Under the pieces are notes generated by a model. That model was given only the letters and a program-made list of their open reading frames with translations, was not told the DNA's origin and made no database searches. DNA of 64,000 nt. Source: an uncultured Methylocystaceae bacterium (GTDB lineage: Bacteria > Pseudomonadota > Alphaproteobacteria > Rhizobiales > Beijerinckiaceae). Location of the stretch: NCBI GenBank assembly GCA_903870245.1, contig CAIQCB010000013.1:26620-90619 (forward strand). The letters run 5' to 3'. Numbering within the stretch: the stretch's first letter is position 1; the number at the start of each line of letters is the position of its first letter. Positions 19,610-29,867 of this stretch are shown piece by piece. The translations under genes and the position numbers were made by a program.

Positions 19610-20749
19610 TCAATACTCGATTGAGGCGAAAAATATGGCGAAAAGACCGTCCAGCACGATCACCATGAAAATCGATTTGACCACTGAGGCCGTCACCTGT
19701 CGGCCAAGAGACTCGGCCGAGCCGCGGGTGGCGAAGCCGTCCATGGTCGCGATCAGGCCGATCACCAGCGCCATGAACGGCGCCTTGATCTCGCCGACCA
19801 AAAACGTGCGCAGGGCGATGGCGCCCTTGAGAAGCGACAGGAAAGCCACCGGGCTGATGCCGCCGTAGGTCCAGGAGGTGAGCATGCCCCCGGCGAGCGC
19901 CGACATGTCGGCGATAAAGGTGAGGATCGGCAACGACAGAACCAGTGCGAGAATGCGCGGCAGGATCAGCACCTCTCCTGTCGAAAGGCCCATCACACTG
20001 AGCGCGTCGATTTCCTCGCGCATTTTCATCGAACCGATTTCGGCCGTGATCGCCGAACCAGATCTTCCGGCGACCATGATGGCCGTCAGAAGCACGCCCA
20101 GTTCGCGCAAGACCAGAATGCCGATGAGATTGACAGCGTAGCTGCTGGCTCCAAAGCGCTGGAGCTGGAAAATCCCTTGTTGTGCGACAATGCCGCCGAC
20201 AAGGAAATTGATCAGCATAATGATCGGCGCGCTTCGCAGGCCCATGGTCTCCATGTGATACACAAGGGAGGTCAGGCGAAACCGTGACGGCGCGACGACG
20301 ACACGGACCAGGGTTGCGGCAAATTCGCCGAGAAAGCTCACGCCACGGTAAAATTCATTGCAACCGATGACGACCGATTCGCCAAGATCAGCGATCAGAT
20401 CAAGCGTCAGGAGCGGCCTGGGACGCGATTTTGGCCCGAAATCGCGATAGGACGTCTCGTTGAGAAGCGTGAGATATTCAGCTCTCGCCCGATTGATCTC
20501 GACGTTCACTCCCGCCTCTGCGAGTTGACGACGGGCGCGATTGATCAACCATGCGCCTGCCGTATCGAGTCGCGTTACGCCGCCGAGATCAAGTGTGAGC
20601 GCCTGCGCCAGCTTTCCCCTGTCGACGATTTGCTGCGCCTTCGCCTCCAGTTGTCGCTGGGCGATCAGGGTCCAGTCGCCGACGAGCGAAAGCCGCCGGT
20701 CGTTGGACGGCTCGACGTTCGGAGCATGAGGATCGGTTGGGTCGGCCAT
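19610..20749 (-). CDS. mlaE: MlaE-type ABC transporter permease with N-terminal STAS domain
   Basis: From ATG 20749 (GGGAGAGG upstream) the protein is 379 residues. Residues 20-100 are a STAS-like domain (LTLDLGGVTRLDTAGAWLIN), as in fused MlaB-MlaE proteins. The permease follows with several membrane helices and the MlaE hallmarks GIVAQQGIFQLQRFGA, LLTAIMVAGRSGSAITAEIG and MKMREEIDALSVMG. With mlaF, mlaD and the lipoprotein it forms a complete retrograde or anterograde phospholipid transporter. The operon is divergent from the epimerase gene. Confidence 0.94.
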   Translation of the reverse strand: MADPTDPHAPNVEPSNDRRLSLVGDWTLIAQRQLEAKAQQIVDRGKLAQALTLDLGGVTRLDTAGAWLINRARRQLAEAGVNVEINRARAEYLTLLNETSYRDFGPKSRPRPLLTLDLIADLGESVVIGCNEFYRGVSFLGEFAATLVRVVVAPSRFRLTSLVYHMETMGLRSAPIIMLINFLVGGIVAQQGIFQLQRFGASSYAVNLIGILVLRELGVLLTAIMVAGRSGSAITAEIGSMKMREEIDALSVMGLSTGEVLILPRILALVLSLPILTFIADMSALAGGMLTSWTYGGISPVAFLSLLKGAIALRTFLVGEIKAPFMALVIGLIATMDGFATRGSAESLGRQVTASVVKSIFMVIVLDGLFAIFFASIEY

Positions 20750-20846
20750 GCCTCTCCCGGTAGGAGAAAGAAATCCATAATCTCTTAACTTTATGATTAC
20801 CCCCAAAGCAAATTTTGTGGCGACGTCGCCGCAGGGAGCGTGACAA

Positions 20847-21830
20847 GTGCAATTGGATATGGAGATCGCCTGCGAGTCTTTCCCGATCACGGGTCGTTTT
20901 GTCATCGCGCGTGGCGCCAAGACCGAAGCTCATGTTGTCCGCGTGATTCTGCGAGAAGGAGATCACATCGGTCATGGCGAATGTGTGCCTTATGCGCGTT
21001 ATGGCGAGAGCGTCGAAAGCGTCGTCGCTGCGATCGGGGCGCAGCGCATGGCCATTCAATCCGGCCTAGACCGACCGGCGTTGCAACGCCTGATGCCGCC
21101 GGGGGCCGCCCGCAACGCCGTCGATTGCGCGATGTGGGATCTTGAGGCCAAGCGCAGCGGTCGCCGCGCTTGGGTCGCCGCCGGTTTCCCGCGTCTGGCG
21201 TCGCTCGTCACAGCCTATACAATCTCCGTCGGGACGCCGGAGGAGATGCGCGCGTCGGCGTTGCTGGCCTCGAACCGACCGCTATTGAAGATCAAACTGG
21301 CCGGTCCCGGCGATCTCGAAAGATTGAGGGCCGTGCGCGCGGGCGCGCCGCATGCGACCCTGATCGTTGACGCCAATGAGTCCTGGGATGAGGCGACGCT
21401 CCCGGCGCAACTTGCCGCTTGCGCGGACAGCGGGGTTGCGTTGGTCGAGCAACCCCTGCCCGCCGGGCGGGACGAGATATTGGCCGAAATTCCGCGCCCG
21501 ATCCCGATTTGCGCCGATGAAAGCGCGCATGATCGCGCGTCCCTGCCCGGGCTTGTCGGGCGTTACGACGCCGTCAACATCAAGCTCGATAAAACCGGCG
21601 GCCTCACCGAGGCGCTCGCTATGGCGCAGGCGGCCCGGGCCATGGGCTTCGAGGTCATGGCGGGTTGCATGGTCGGCACCTCCCTGTCCATGGCGCCGGC
21701 GACGCTGATCGGCCAGATGGCGGCCTTCGTCGATCTCGATGGACCGCTGCTTCTCGCGCACGACCGTGAGCCGGGGCTGCTTTACGAAGGCTCGACGCTG
21801 TCTCCGCCGCCGCCGGCGCTCTGGGGTTGA
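20847..21830 (+). CDS. L-Ala-D/L-Glu (dipeptide) epimerase, enolase superfamily
   Basis: The 327-residue protein starts at GTG 20847 behind GCAGGGAGCG. It has the muconate-lactonising subgroup residues: LKIK (K148, K150, catalytic KxK), metal ligands in VDANESW (D175), VEQPLP (E201) and CADES (D224), and the second catalytic Lys in VNIKLDKTGG. Such enzymes epimerise L-Ala-D-Glu from recycled peptidoglycan. The location close to cell-envelope genes fits, but dipeptide specificity is inferred from overall resemblance. Confidence 0.88.
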   Translation: MQLDMEIACESFPITGRFVIARGAKTEAHVVRVILREGDHIGHGECVPYARYGESVESVVAAIGAQRMAIQSGLDRPALQRLMPPGAARNAVDCAMWDLEAKRSGRRAWVAAGFPRLASLVTAYTISVGTPEEMRASALLASNRPLLKIKLAGPGDLERLRAVRAGAPHATLIVDANESWDEATLPAQLAACADSGVALVEQPLPAGRDEILAEIPRPIPICADESAHDRASLPGLVGRYDAVNIKLDKTGGLTEALAMAQAARAMGFEVMAGCMVGTSLSMAPATLIGQMAAFVDLDGPLLLAHDREPGLLYEGSTLSPPPPALWG

Positions 21831-21847
21831 GCGGTCCTGGGGCGTTT

Positions 21848-21948
21848 CCCGGCATGATTGAATCAAACCGGAGTTCTGAATCTTTTGTTAGGTCACGCTT
21901 TCTTGCGCCGAACGGGTTTCCACTTCGGCGGAAAGCGCTCCTAGGGCT
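21848..21948 (-). repeat. composite intergenic repeat, copy C
   Basis: On the minus strand the copy reads cgctttccgccgaagtgg, aaacccgttcggcgcaag, aaagcgtgac, then arms ccggtttgat-tcaatca. It separates the epimerase gene from the convergent rhodanese gene, the same position type (between gene ends) as copies A, B and D. Confidence 0.75.
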
Positions 21949-22288
21949 CCATTCCCTGTTTGACCGGCTCGCCGGCGCCCGCCCAGCCAAGAATGCCGCC
22001 GCTGTAGTGAGTGTCGGCGTCGGCCCGTCCGCCCGCCAGCGCTTTCTCCATCGCCGTCACCGACCTGCGGCCAGACCGGCAATAAATCACGACCTTCTGA
22101 CCGGCGCCGGGCGTCGGCAGCCGGGCCGCATCGAACGCCGAGAGCGGATTGAACAGCGCGCCAGCAATATGGCCGGCGGCGTATTCTTCCGCTTCGCGGA
22201 CGTCAACGAGCAGAATCGCGCCATCGTTCAGGCCGGCTTTCAGATCGGCGAGGGCGATGTCGTGGAAGGGCGCCGGTGTCGTGGTCAT
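21941..22288 (-). CDS. single-domain rhodanese-like sulfurtransferase
   Basis: The 115-residue protein is a complete rhodanese domain: ILLVDVREAEEYAAGHIAGA, then the active loop YCRSGRRS with catalytic Cys70, and GGILGWAGAGEPV at the end. It should carry sulfur as a persulfide in the cytoplasm (no signal peptide). The acceptor cannot be read. The stop lies at the edge of composite repeat copy C. Confidence 0.93.
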   Translation of the reverse strand: MTTTPAPFHDIALADLKAGLNDGAILLVDVREAEEYAAGHIAGALFNPLSAFDAARLPTPGAGQKVVIYCRSGRRSVTAMEKALAGGRADADTHYSGGILGWAGAGEPVKQGMEP

Positions 22289-22469
22289 TTGCGAATGTCT
22301 CCCTCAATGCTCAAAGCAGTAGCGCCGGCGTCGCCCTGCGTCCAGACCACCGGGAAGTCCGGGCGAAACTTGATGACTCATCCGGTCTCTTCCTTCTTTT
22401 CAAGCTCAAGATTAAGATTGACGCTATTGTCGGCAACACGCCCCGTGTCGTCGTCTGGAGCTATATTTC

Positions 22470-24236
22470 TTGCGATTACCGCATCTCTCAGGCCGTGGCG
22501 CGCCGGGCGGCTCTTTTCTGGCGGGGCGCGTTCCGCTGATTCGCCCGGGACCAGACGCCGCCGCGATTCTCGGATCAATCGGCGAGGTCCTGTATCAGTG
22601 GGACATCTCCACAGACAGACTGGACTGGGGACCAGGCCATGCCGCGGTTCTGGGACCGTTCGCCCGGCTGGACCTCTCGACGGGCATGGCTTTTGGGTCA
22701 TTGATTTCGGCGGGAAACGGATCTTCGCGCTACGACGCCCTTTTTCACGCCGTCGAACGCGATGAGGGTGCGGGCGTCGCCTACCAGCTTGTCTACGCCC
22801 TAGCGCCAATGCCCGGGATCGGCGCTTTGTCGCCGCTCTGGCTTGAGGACACCGGCAGATGGTTCGCCGGGGAGGATGGGCGTCCGTCCCGCGCGCAAGG
22901 CGTGTTGCGCGCCATTTCCACTTCGGGCGACGGCGCGCGCGTCCCGCCCGCTTCGCCAGGAGAGGATCCGCTGACGGGCCTGCCGGCGCGCGGCCAATTG
23001 TTGGCGGAGACCCAATCTTTTCTGGATCGAGCCGGTCGTCATCCTGAATTTGATCCGGGTCGCGGTCGCGGTCAGGATCCAGGTGACGGGCGTTTCGCGG
23101 TCATGCTGGCGACGATCGAAAATTTGTTCACGCTGAATCAGTCCTGCGGTTACGAAGCCGGCGAGGCGACGATTTCCGCCGTCGCCGGTCTTTTGCGGGC
23201 CAATGTGCGCGCGGGCGACGTCGTTGCCCGATACGCCGGCAATAAATTCGCCATGCTGCTGGCCAATTGCGGCGCCGAAGAAGCTGCGCTCGTTGGCGTC
23301 AGACTTTCCGCTCTCGTCTCCGCCGTCCCGTTCGAAACCGCCTTTGGCTGTCTTCCGGCGCGGATACGGCTTGGTTATGTGATTGCGCCGCAGGGAGGGA
23401 GCGCGCCACAAACGCTTCTTTTGCGCGCCGAGGAGGCGCTGGACGCCGCTCGCGGCGTCCATGGGCGCGGCGTCGTCGCCTACTCCCGCTCGCTGATGCG
23501 CGACGACGCCCGGTTACGCGTCCGCGACGCCGCCGATACGATCCTTTCGGCGCTGGCCGATGACCGGATCGACCTGGCGCTCCAGCCGGTGGTGCGTGCG
23601 CGCGACGGCGCCGTAGCCTTCCATGAGGCGTTACTGCGACTGCGATTGCCGGACGGCGACCTTGCGGCGCTTGAGGCTCTGTTGCCGGCGGCGGTCAAGG
23701 CGGGATTGATCAGGGCGCTTGACGACCGGGTGATGGCCCTGGTCTGTGCGCGGTTGTCTGTCGATCCGGCCTTGAGGATTTCGGTAAATTGCTCGCGCGA
23801 CTCGATCGCCGCCGCCGACTGGATCGAGACGTTTACCGCCCGCATTGGCGCAATCCCTGGCCTCGGCGAAAGGCTGATCGTCGAGGTCACCGAAACCGGA
23901 TTGATCGAAAACCTTGAGGCCATGCGGGCTGCGATCGTCGCATGCAAGCGACTTGGCGTTCGCGTGGCCATGGACGACTTCGGCGCCGGCCACAGTTCTT
24001 TCCGCGAATTGCGCAATCTTGGCTTCGATCTTGTCAAGATCGATGGCGATTTTATCCGCAATATCGCGCAATCGGCGGATGATCGATTCTTCGTCAAAAC
24101 GCTGGTCGATCTCGCCCGCCATCTCGGTCTGGAGATCGTCGCGGAATGGGTCGGCGACGAAGCCACGGCGCAGACGTTACGAGAGATGGGCGTCGATTAT
24201 TTTCAGGGGGACTACTATGGCCGGGGCGCGCCCTAA
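22470..24236 (+). CDS. PAS-like/degenerate GGDEF/EAL protein, probable c-di-GMP phosphodiesterase
   Basis: The 588-residue frame starts at TTG 22470 with GGAG at the right distance; no nearby ATG is available. A PAS-like segment lies at about 38-140 (VLYQWDISTDRLDWG). The GGDEF domain is degenerate: AGNKF (256-260) replaces GGDEF, so no cyclase activity is expected. The EAL domain appears intact: EALLRL at 386, EVTETG, MDDFGAGHS (D502-D503), VKIDGDFI, IVAEWV and FQGDYYGRG. It most likely hydrolyses c-di-GMP, with the GGDEF remnant possibly sensing GTP. No membrane helices are seen. Confidence 0.9.
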   Translation: MRLPHLSGRGAPGGSFLAGRVPLIRPGPDAAAILGSIGEVLYQWDISTDRLDWGPGHAAVLGPFARLDLSTGMAFGSLISAGNGSSRYDALFHAVERDEGAGVAYQLVYALAPMPGIGALSPLWLEDTGRWFAGEDGRPSRAQGVLRAISTSGDGARVPPASPGEDPLTGLPARGQLLAETQSFLDRAGRHPEFDPGRGRGQDPGDGRFAVMLATIENLFTLNQSCGYEAGEATISAVAGLLRANVRAGDVVARYAGNKFAMLLANCGAEEAALVGVRLSALVSAVPFETAFGCLPARIRLGYVIAPQGGSAPQTLLLRAEEALDAARGVHGRGVVAYSRSLMRDDARLRVRDAADTILSALADDRIDLALQPVVRARDGAVAFHEALLRLRLPDGDLAALEALLPAAVKAGLIRALDDRVMALVCARLSVDPALRISVNCSRDSIAAADWIETFTARIGAIPGLGERLIVEVTETGLIENLEAMRAAIVACKRLGVRVAMDDFGAGHSSFRELRNLGFDLVKIDGDFIRNIAQSADDRFFVKTLVDLARHLGLEIVAEWVGDEATAQTLREMGVDYFQGDYYGRGAP

Positions 24237-24250
24237 AACGCGCTCCCGTC

Positions 24251-27076
24251 CTATCCCGTATTTCTCAAGCCCGCCGCGACGCCATTGATCGACATCAATA
24301 TGCCTTCGCGGATTTCTTCATCGGTCTTGCCGGCGCGATAGCGGCGGATCAGTTCGATCTGCAAATAATTGAGCGGCGCGATGTAGGGCACGCGCAGTCT
24401 GATGGATCGCGCCAGGGTCGGATTATCGGACAGACGCTCCTTCGTCCCGAGAATTTGCTCCAGGGCCTCGATCGCGCGCGCATGCTCAGCCTCGATTTCA
24501 CCAAATATTCGCGTCGCCAGCGCGCGATCCTCGACAAGCGCGGCATAGGCGCGGGCGATGGAGAAATCTGTTTTGGACAGGATCATGTCGAGATTGGAGA
24601 GCAAGGACCGGAAAAAAGGCCATTCGGCGCTCATGCGACGCAAGAGCGCGACGCGCTGTTCCCTGTCCTGCGCCAGAAATCCGGCGATCGCCGAACCAAA
24701 TCCATACCATCCGGGAAGCGCGACGCGCGACTGCGCCCAGGAGAAGCTCCAGGGTATGGCGCGCAGATCCTCGATGCGGCGCGTGGCTTTGCGCGAGGCC
24801 GGCCGCGAGCCAATGTTAAGAGCGGCGATTTCGGCGATCGGCGTCGCGGCGAAGAAATAATCGACAAACCCCTCGGTCCCGTAAACCAGGGCGCGATAGG
24901 CGTCCATGCTCGCCTGCGACAGTTCCGTCGCCGCGGCGAGAAACTCTTCCGGCGGCGCGCGATGCTGCGATAGCAGCGTCGCCTCCAGCGTCGCCGCGAC
25001 CAGCAATTCAAGATTCACCCTGCCGATTTGCGGATTGGCGTATTTGGAGGCGATCACCTCTCCCTGCTCAGTGAGGCGAATTTGTCCATTCACGGTGCCG
25101 GGCGGTTGCGCGAGAATGGCGTCGTAGCTCGGTCCGCCCCCGCGGCCGACCGTGCCGCCGCGTCCATGAAAGAGACGCATGAAGACATTTGGCATTGTAG
25201 AGAAAAATTCAGCAAGCGCCGTGGAGGTGCGGTAGAGTTCCCAGATGCTGGTGAAGATGCCCCCATCCTTGTTGCTGTCGGAATAGCCGAGCATGATGTC
25301 CTGCTGGCCGCCGGAGTTGACGACCAGTCTGGCGATTCCGGGCAAGGCGTAAAGTTCGCGCATGATAGGCGCGGCGTTTCGCAGATCTTCGATGGTTTCG
25401 AACAGCGGCGTGACGATCAGATCGGCGGCGGCCTGATCGGCGTCGCGCGGATCAAGCGTGCCGCGCATCAGGCCGCATTCCTTCTGTAACAGAAAGACTT
25501 CGAGCAGATCGCTGACCGTTTCGGTATGGCTGACGATGTAGTGTCGGATCGCTTCGTCGCCATAAAGCCGGCGCATCTCGGCGGCGCGCGCAACGATAGC
25601 GAGTTCGCTGGTCGTATCGGCGCTGTACGCGTGTCCCGACAAACGCACGGGGCGCGGATCGGCGAGCAGCTTGAGCAGTAGTTCCTGCTTGTCCTTTTCA
25701 GCAAGCGCGGCGTAATTCTCCGTCAGACGCGCTTCATGCAGCAGTTCGGCGATCGTTTCCTCGTGCCGGTCGGAGCTTTGCCGCAAATCAAGCGTCGCGA
25801 GATGGAAGCCGAAAACCTCAACGGCGCGGATCAAGGGCTCCAGTCGTTGCGTGGCGATCACCTCGCTGTGATGCACGCGCAGCGACTCGTCGATAATCAC
25901 GAGATCCGCCAGCAAAGCCCAGGAATTGGCGTAGGGTTCGCCGGGCGCGACGGCGTGGCGCATCGCCTGTGCGCCGGTGAGTTTTTCCAGCGTCGCCGCC
26001 AGTCGCGAATAGACCCCGATCAGGGCGCGACGATAGGGTTCGTTGTCGCGATGCGGGTTGTCGTCGCCCGAGCGCGCCGCCAGTTCCTCCAGCGCCCGCG
26101 TCGCGCCGGCGTAGCGGCGCGAGATCGACAATTCGCCGCCGATTTCATGGATCTCGACGAGGTAATAGCGCAGCGCCGTTTCGCACTGCATTCGCATCGC
26201 GGTCGAAAGCGAGTCGGCAGTGACGTTGGGATTGCCGTCGCGATCGCCGCCGACCCATGCGCCCATACGCAGGAAGGGCGGCACGCGCAGGCCGTCAAGC
26301 CGCTGTTCGATATCGGTGTAAAGCCTGGGAATCTCGCGCAGGAAGGTCGAACGGTAATAGCTGAGCGAATTTTCGATTTCGTCGCGAACGGTCAGCCGCG
26401 TCTGTCGCAGCAGCTCCGTCTGCCAGAGTTGGGCGACTCGCGCGCGCAGCTGAGACTCGTTGGCCTGGAGATCCGATCGACTTTTAAGCTGGCCACGCGC
26501 CTCCAGCAATTTGAAAATGGCGTGTTCCGTGTCGAGCAGGCTCTTGCGGCGGACTTCCGTTGGATGGGCCGTCAGCACCGGAGACACCCAGCCGCGCGAC
26601 AGGGCGGCGGCGATTTTGCCGGAGCCGACGGCGGACTTGTGCAGATGCGCAAAGGATCGCGCCAGACTCGGTTCGCTCGTCGTCGCGCTGCCGCTCGCGG
26701 CCTGGGCTCGGGCGCGTTTTTGCACCGGATTGAGATCCTCGGCGATATTTGCGAGGTGCGAGAAGTAGCTGAACGCGCGAATGACGGCGCCCGCCTCCTT
26801 GGCCGAGAGCGCCCGCAACAGCGTATCGAGTTTTGCCGGCGCCTCATGATCGAGATTGCGGCTGGCGGCGATGGAGAGCCGGCGGATCGTTTCGACCCGT
26901 TCGTAGGCTTCAGAACCTTCATGCTCGCGGATCGTATCGCCGAGCAGACGTCCCAGCAGACGAATATCCTCAGCAAGCGCATGGTCGTCGGGACCAAGAC
27001 CGGCTTCGGCCGGCAGGCCCGACGCCTCGGCGGTTTCGGGCTTTAGCCCTTGTTCAGATTTTGCCTCGACGGTCAT
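24251..27076 (-). CDS. ppc: phosphoenolpyruvate carboxylase
   Basis: From ATG 27076 ([20 protein letters not shown]) the protein is 941 residues, usual for bacterial PEPC. It has the catalytic histidine motif [12 protein letters not shown] near 170, the [15 protein letters not shown] block ([12 protein letters not shown]), [16 protein letters not shown] near 637, and the C-terminal [10 protein letters not shown]. It carboxylates PEP to oxaloacetate, refilling the TCA cycle; in serine-cycle methylotrophs it is a main assimilatory step. The frame extends upstream to 27307 but that part is basic and unsupported. It converges on the GGDEF-EAL gene with a 14-base gap. Confidence 0.96.
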   Translation of the reverse strand: MTVEAKSEQGLKPETAEASGLPAEAGLGPDDHALAEDIRLLGRLLGDTIREHEGSEAYERVETIRRLSIAASRNLDHEAPAKLDTLLRALSAKEAGAVIRAFSYFSHLANIAEDLNPVQKRARAQAASGSATTSEPSLARSFAHLHKSAVGSGKIAAALSRGWVSPVLTAHPTEVRRKSLLDTEHAIFKLLEARGQLKSRSDLQANESQLRARVAQLWQTELLRQTRLTVRDEIENSLSYYRSTFLREIPRLYTDIEQRLDGLRVPPFLRMGAWVGGDRDGNPNVTADSLSTAMRMQCETALRYYLVEIHEIGGELSISRRYAGATRALEELAARSGDDNPHRDNEPYRRALIGVYSRLAATLEKLTGAQAMRHAVAPGEPYANSWALLADLVIIDESLRVHHSEVIATQRLEPLIRAVEVFGFHLATLDLRQSSDRHEETIAELLHEARLTENYAALAEKDKQELLLKLLADPRPVRLSGHAYSADTTSELAIVARAAEMRRLYGDEAIRHYIVSHTETVSDLLEVFLLQKECGLMRGTLDPRDADQAAADLIVTPLFETIEDLRNAAPIMRELYALPGIARLVVNSGGQQDIMLGYSDSNKDGGIFTSIWELYRTSTALAEFFSTMPNVFMRLFHGRGGTVGRGGGPSYDAILAQPPGTVNGQIRLTEQGEVIASKYANPQIGRVNLELLVAATLEATLLSQHRAPPEEFLAAATELSQASMDAYRALVYGTEGFVDYFFAATPIAEIAALNIGSRPASRKATRRIEDLRAIPWSFSWAQSRVALPGWYGFGSAIAGFLAQDREQRVALLRRMSAEWPFFRSLLSNLDMILSKTDFSIARAYAALVEDRALATRIFGEIEAEHARAIEALEQILGTKERLSDNPTLARSIRLRVPYIAPLNYLQIELIRRYRAGKTDEEIREGILMSINGVAAGLRNTG

Positions 27077-27357
27077 GGGTGCTTGCGAGCCTCTCGGGTA
27101 AACGGCGTCACGCCGCAACAACTGGCAGGTGTAGAGCTGGCTTGTGTATAGCAGGCTTGAGGCCACTTTTCGAAAAGCTCCTTTTTGCCGCTCCCCGTGA
27201 CCTCTCCCCCTGATCTCTCTCTTGGACGGCTTCCCCGGACCGCTCCCCTGGACTGTCGGACCATAGCCCTTGTTCGCGCCCCTCGCCCCGCTTATAGACC
27301 GACGCACACGTTCAAACGTTCAATCCGCCGCGCAGACGGCCCCGTTCCGGTCACGAC

Positions 27358-27849
27358 ATGCTTCAGCCCCTCGACACTATGGAAATCGCCCTTTTTCTGG
27401 GGCTTGGCGCTATTTTCGCCGCAGGATTGATTATTCTGTCGCGCTGGTCGAACACCCGACCGGCGCTGCTCGCCGCCTACGCCCTCGTCGCCGTCAGCTT
27501 TTTGTATGTGGGCTTCGCCACCAGCGCCGAGGAGGCGGGCACCTGGATCGGGTTCGAGATGACCGGAGTCGCCCTCTACGGCACGCTGGCGGGTTTATCG
27601 CTGATTGTATCGCCCTGGTTTGTCGTCGCCGGCCTCGCGCTGCATCCGATATGGGCGCTTTATGTGCATTACTATGGCGCCGGACGCGATTTCGCGCCGG
27701 GACCTTTCGTTTGGGCGACCGCGGGCTTCGACATCGCCGCCGCGCTTGTCGTTGCCTATCTGATCGTCACGGCCAAGGGAGCCGAGCGTTCCGCCGCAGC
27801 CCCGACCACCTCCAAATCCGCAGGCAAACGTAAGGGAGACGGCCGATGA
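27358..27849 (+). CDS. small integral membrane protein upstream of bioB, unknown function
   Basis: The 163-residue protein is mostly hydrophobic, with about five transmembrane segments (near 9-27, 37-54, 65-84, 87-106 and 115-137). A basic tail rich in Ser, Lys and Ala follows. No family is recognised. Its stop overlaps the bioB start (ATGA), so it is translationally coupled to biotin synthase; a biotin-related or precursor-transport role is conceivable but unproven. The alternative start ATG at 27379 would drop seven residues. Confidence 0.7.
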   Translation: MLQPLDTMEIALFLGLGAIFAAGLIILSRWSNTRPALLAAYALVAVSFLYVGFATSAEEAGTWIGFEMTGVALYGTLAGLSLIVSPWFVVAGLALHPIWALYVHYYGAGRDFAPGPFVWATAGFDIAAALVVAYLIVTAKGAERSAAAPTTSKSAGKRKGDGR

Positions 27850-28829
27850 ACGCCCCCGCCGATTTCAGCCTCCGACACGATTGGACCATTGACGAGATCG
27901 TCGCATTGCACGATCTGCCGCTGCTCGATCTGATCGCCCGAGCCAACGCCGTCCATCGCCGCTTCCACGACGTCAACGACGTTCAGAAGGCGGCGCTGCT
28001 GTCGATCAAGACAGGCGGTTGTCCGGAGGATTGCGCCTATTGTCCGCAATCCGCGCATCACCGCGAGGTCAAGCTTGATCGCGTCGATCTGCTGGAGACC
28101 GGAGAAGTGCTGGCGGCGGCGAAAATGGCGAAGGACGCCGGAGCGGATCGCTTTTGCATGGGGGCGGCCTGGCGTTCGGCCCCCAAGGATAAACGTTTCG
28201 ATGATGTGGTCCAGATGGTCCGCGGCGTGCGCGCGCTCGGCATGGAGGCCTGCGTCACGCTGGGGATGGTGACGCCCGATCAGGCGCAAAGGCTCGCCGG
28301 GGCGGGCCTCACCGCCTATAACCACAATCTCGATACCGGCCCCGAGTTTTACGGCGACATCATTTCCACCCGAACCTATCAGGATCGTCTCGACACGCTG
28401 AACGCGGTGCGTGACGCTGGCCTTGAGATGTGTTGCGGCGGCATCATCGGTATGGGCGAGAGCGTGCGCGATCGCGCTGGCATGTTGCAGGTTCTGGCCG
28501 GGTTCGATCCGCATCCCGAAAGCGTGCCGATCAACACGCTGGTCGCCGTTGAGGGCACGCCGCTGGCGGCGCGCGACAAGGTTGATCCGCTCGATCTCGT
28601 CCGGATGATCGCCGCGACCCGCATCGTCATGCCAAAGGCGCGCGTGCGGCTCTCGGCCGGCCGTTCTTTCCTGAGCCGGGAGGGCCAAATTCTCTGTCTC
28701 GTCGCCGGCGCAAATTCGATTTTCTATGGCGAGAAGCTGCTGACCACCGCCAACGCCGTCGAGAACGAGGACGACGCGCTGTTTGCGGCGCTGGCGGGAC
28801 GCGACTCTGGCGCGCATGCGGCTTCCTGA
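27846..28829 (+). CDS. bioB: biotin synthase
   Basis: The 327-residue radical-SAM enzyme has the cluster motif CPEDCAYC (C59, C63, C66), [19 protein letters not shown] and the conserved Arg block RLSAGR near the C-terminus. It inserts sulfur into dethiobiotin. It is coupled to the upstream membrane protein and is followed by aroE after 27 bases. No other bio genes are in the window. Confidence 0.97.
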   Translation: MNAPADFSLRHDWTIDEIVALHDLPLLDLIARANAVHRRFHDVNDVQKAALLSIKTGGCPEDCAYCPQSAHHREVKLDRVDLLETGEVLAAAKMAKDAGADRFCMGAAWRSAPKDKRFDDVVQMVRGVRALGMEACVTLGMVTPDQAQRLAGAGLTAYNHNLDTGPEFYGDIISTRTYQDRLDTLNAVRDAGLEMCCGGIIGMGESVRDRAGMLQVLAGFDPHPESVPINTLVAVEGTPLAARDKVDPLDLVRMIAATRIVMPKARVRLSAGRSFLSREGQILCLVAGANSIFYGEKLLTTANAVENEDDALFAALAGRDSGAHAAS

Positions 28830-28856
28830 AGCGGATCGCCGTCGAAAGCGCCCGGC

Positions 28857-29699
28857 GTGACCGATTCTCGCCGTTTCATGCTCGCGGGCGTCATGGGGTG
28901 GCCCATCTCCCATTCGCGCTCGCCGAAAATTCACGCCTATTGGTTGGCGCGCTACGGCGTCGCCGGCGCCTATGCGCCGCTGGCGGTCGAACCCGGTCGG
29001 CTGGAGCCGGCGCTGCGTGGACTCGCCGCGCTCGGATTTTCGGGCTGCAATCTTACCATTCCCCATAAGGAGGCGGCGCTGCCCTTTCTCGACGTCGTCG
29101 ACGAGAACGCTCGCCGTATTGGCGCAGTTAATTGCGTTGTCGTCGGCGCGCGCGGCGAGCTGATCGGCCGTAATTACGATGGTTTTGGTTTTATCGCCGC
29201 ACTGCGCGAGGCGGCGCCAGGCTGGCTGGCGGGCGACGCGCCCTGCGTTGTGCTCGGCGCCGGCGGCGCGGCGCGCGCCATTCTTGCCGGACTGATCGAG
29301 GACGGAGCCCGCGACATCCGTCTGTTCAATCGTTCACCCGAACGCGCCGGGACGCTGGCCGATTTATTCGGTCCGCCGGTCAAAGCCTTGCCCTGGGCGC
29401 AACGCAATGACTCCATCGGCGACGCTGGTCTGGTCGTCAACGCCACCAGTCAGGGCATGGTTGGGCAGGCGCCGCTTGATCTCTCGCTTGCAGCATTGCC
29501 CGGATCGGCGCTGGTTTGCGACATTGTCTATGCGCCGCTGGAGACCCCTCTGCTGGCCGAAGCGCGACGAATGGGCGCGACGCCAGTCGATGGGCTTGGC
29601 ATGTTGTTGCATCAGGCGCGGCCAGCCTTTCGCGACTGGACCGGGATTATGCCCGAGGCGACCCCGGAGTTGCGCGCCGCGATCGTCTCGACGCTTTAA
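28857..29699 (+). CDS. aroE: shikimate dehydrogenase
   Basis: The 280-residue protein starts at GTG 28857. It has the shikimate-binding GWPISHSRSPKIH, catalytic Lys71 in NLTIPHKEAALPF, Asp in RNYDGFGF, the NADP motif VLGAGGAARAI and NATSQGM. It reduces 3-dehydroshikimate to shikimate. It probably shares a transcript with bioB. The 3' side runs into composite repeat copy D. Confidence 0.96.
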   Translation: MTDSRRFMLAGVMGWPISHSRSPKIHAYWLARYGVAGAYAPLAVEPGRLEPALRGLAALGFSGCNLTIPHKEAALPFLDVVDENARRIGAVNCVVVGARGELIGRNYDGFGFIAALREAAPGWLAGDAPCVVLGAGGAARAILAGLIEDGARDIRLFNRSPERAGTLADLFGPPVKALPWAQRNDSIGDAGLVVNATSQGMVGQAPLDLSLAALPGSALVCDIVYAPLETPLLAEARRMGATPVDGLGMLLHQARPAFRDWTGIMPEATPELRAAIVSTL

Positions 29700-29717
29700 G
29701 AACATCTCCAGAGAATA

Positions 29718-29816
29718 CGTCCTGGTTTGATTGAACCAGACCGGGGGGAACTCTTTTGATTTGCCGCGATTTATTTCGCCGAGCCGGCTTCGGCTTCGGC
29801 GCAAATCGCTCTGAAC
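29718..29816 (-). repeat. composite intergenic repeat, copy D
   Basis: On the minus strand it reads gatttgcgccgaagccgaag, ccggctcggcgaaa, aaatcgcggcaaat, then arms cggtctggtt-caatcaaacc. It lies between the convergent aroE and phasin genes, next to the phasin terminator. Confidence 0.75.
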
Positions 29817-29845
29817 AAAAAAACGGCGGCCCATCAGGCCGCCGC
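29817..29845 (-). terminator. intrinsic terminator of the phasin genes
   Basis: On the minus strand the arms CGGCGGCC and GGCCGCCG (29844-29837 and 29831-29824) close a short loop and are followed directly by seven T residues (29823-29817). It starts about 23 bases after the stop of the phasin gene at 29868. Confidence 0.92.
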
Positions 29846-29867
29846 GATGCTCGATCACATGGCAGAC

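Noticed and set aside
25736..27046. 436-codon plus-strand frame opposite ppc
   Set aside because: Antisense to ppc with typical shadow composition; ppc has all catalytic motifs on the other strand.
27756..29066. 436-codon minus-strand frame opposite bioB
   Set aside because: Antisense to bioB and aroE; no start signal or motifs.
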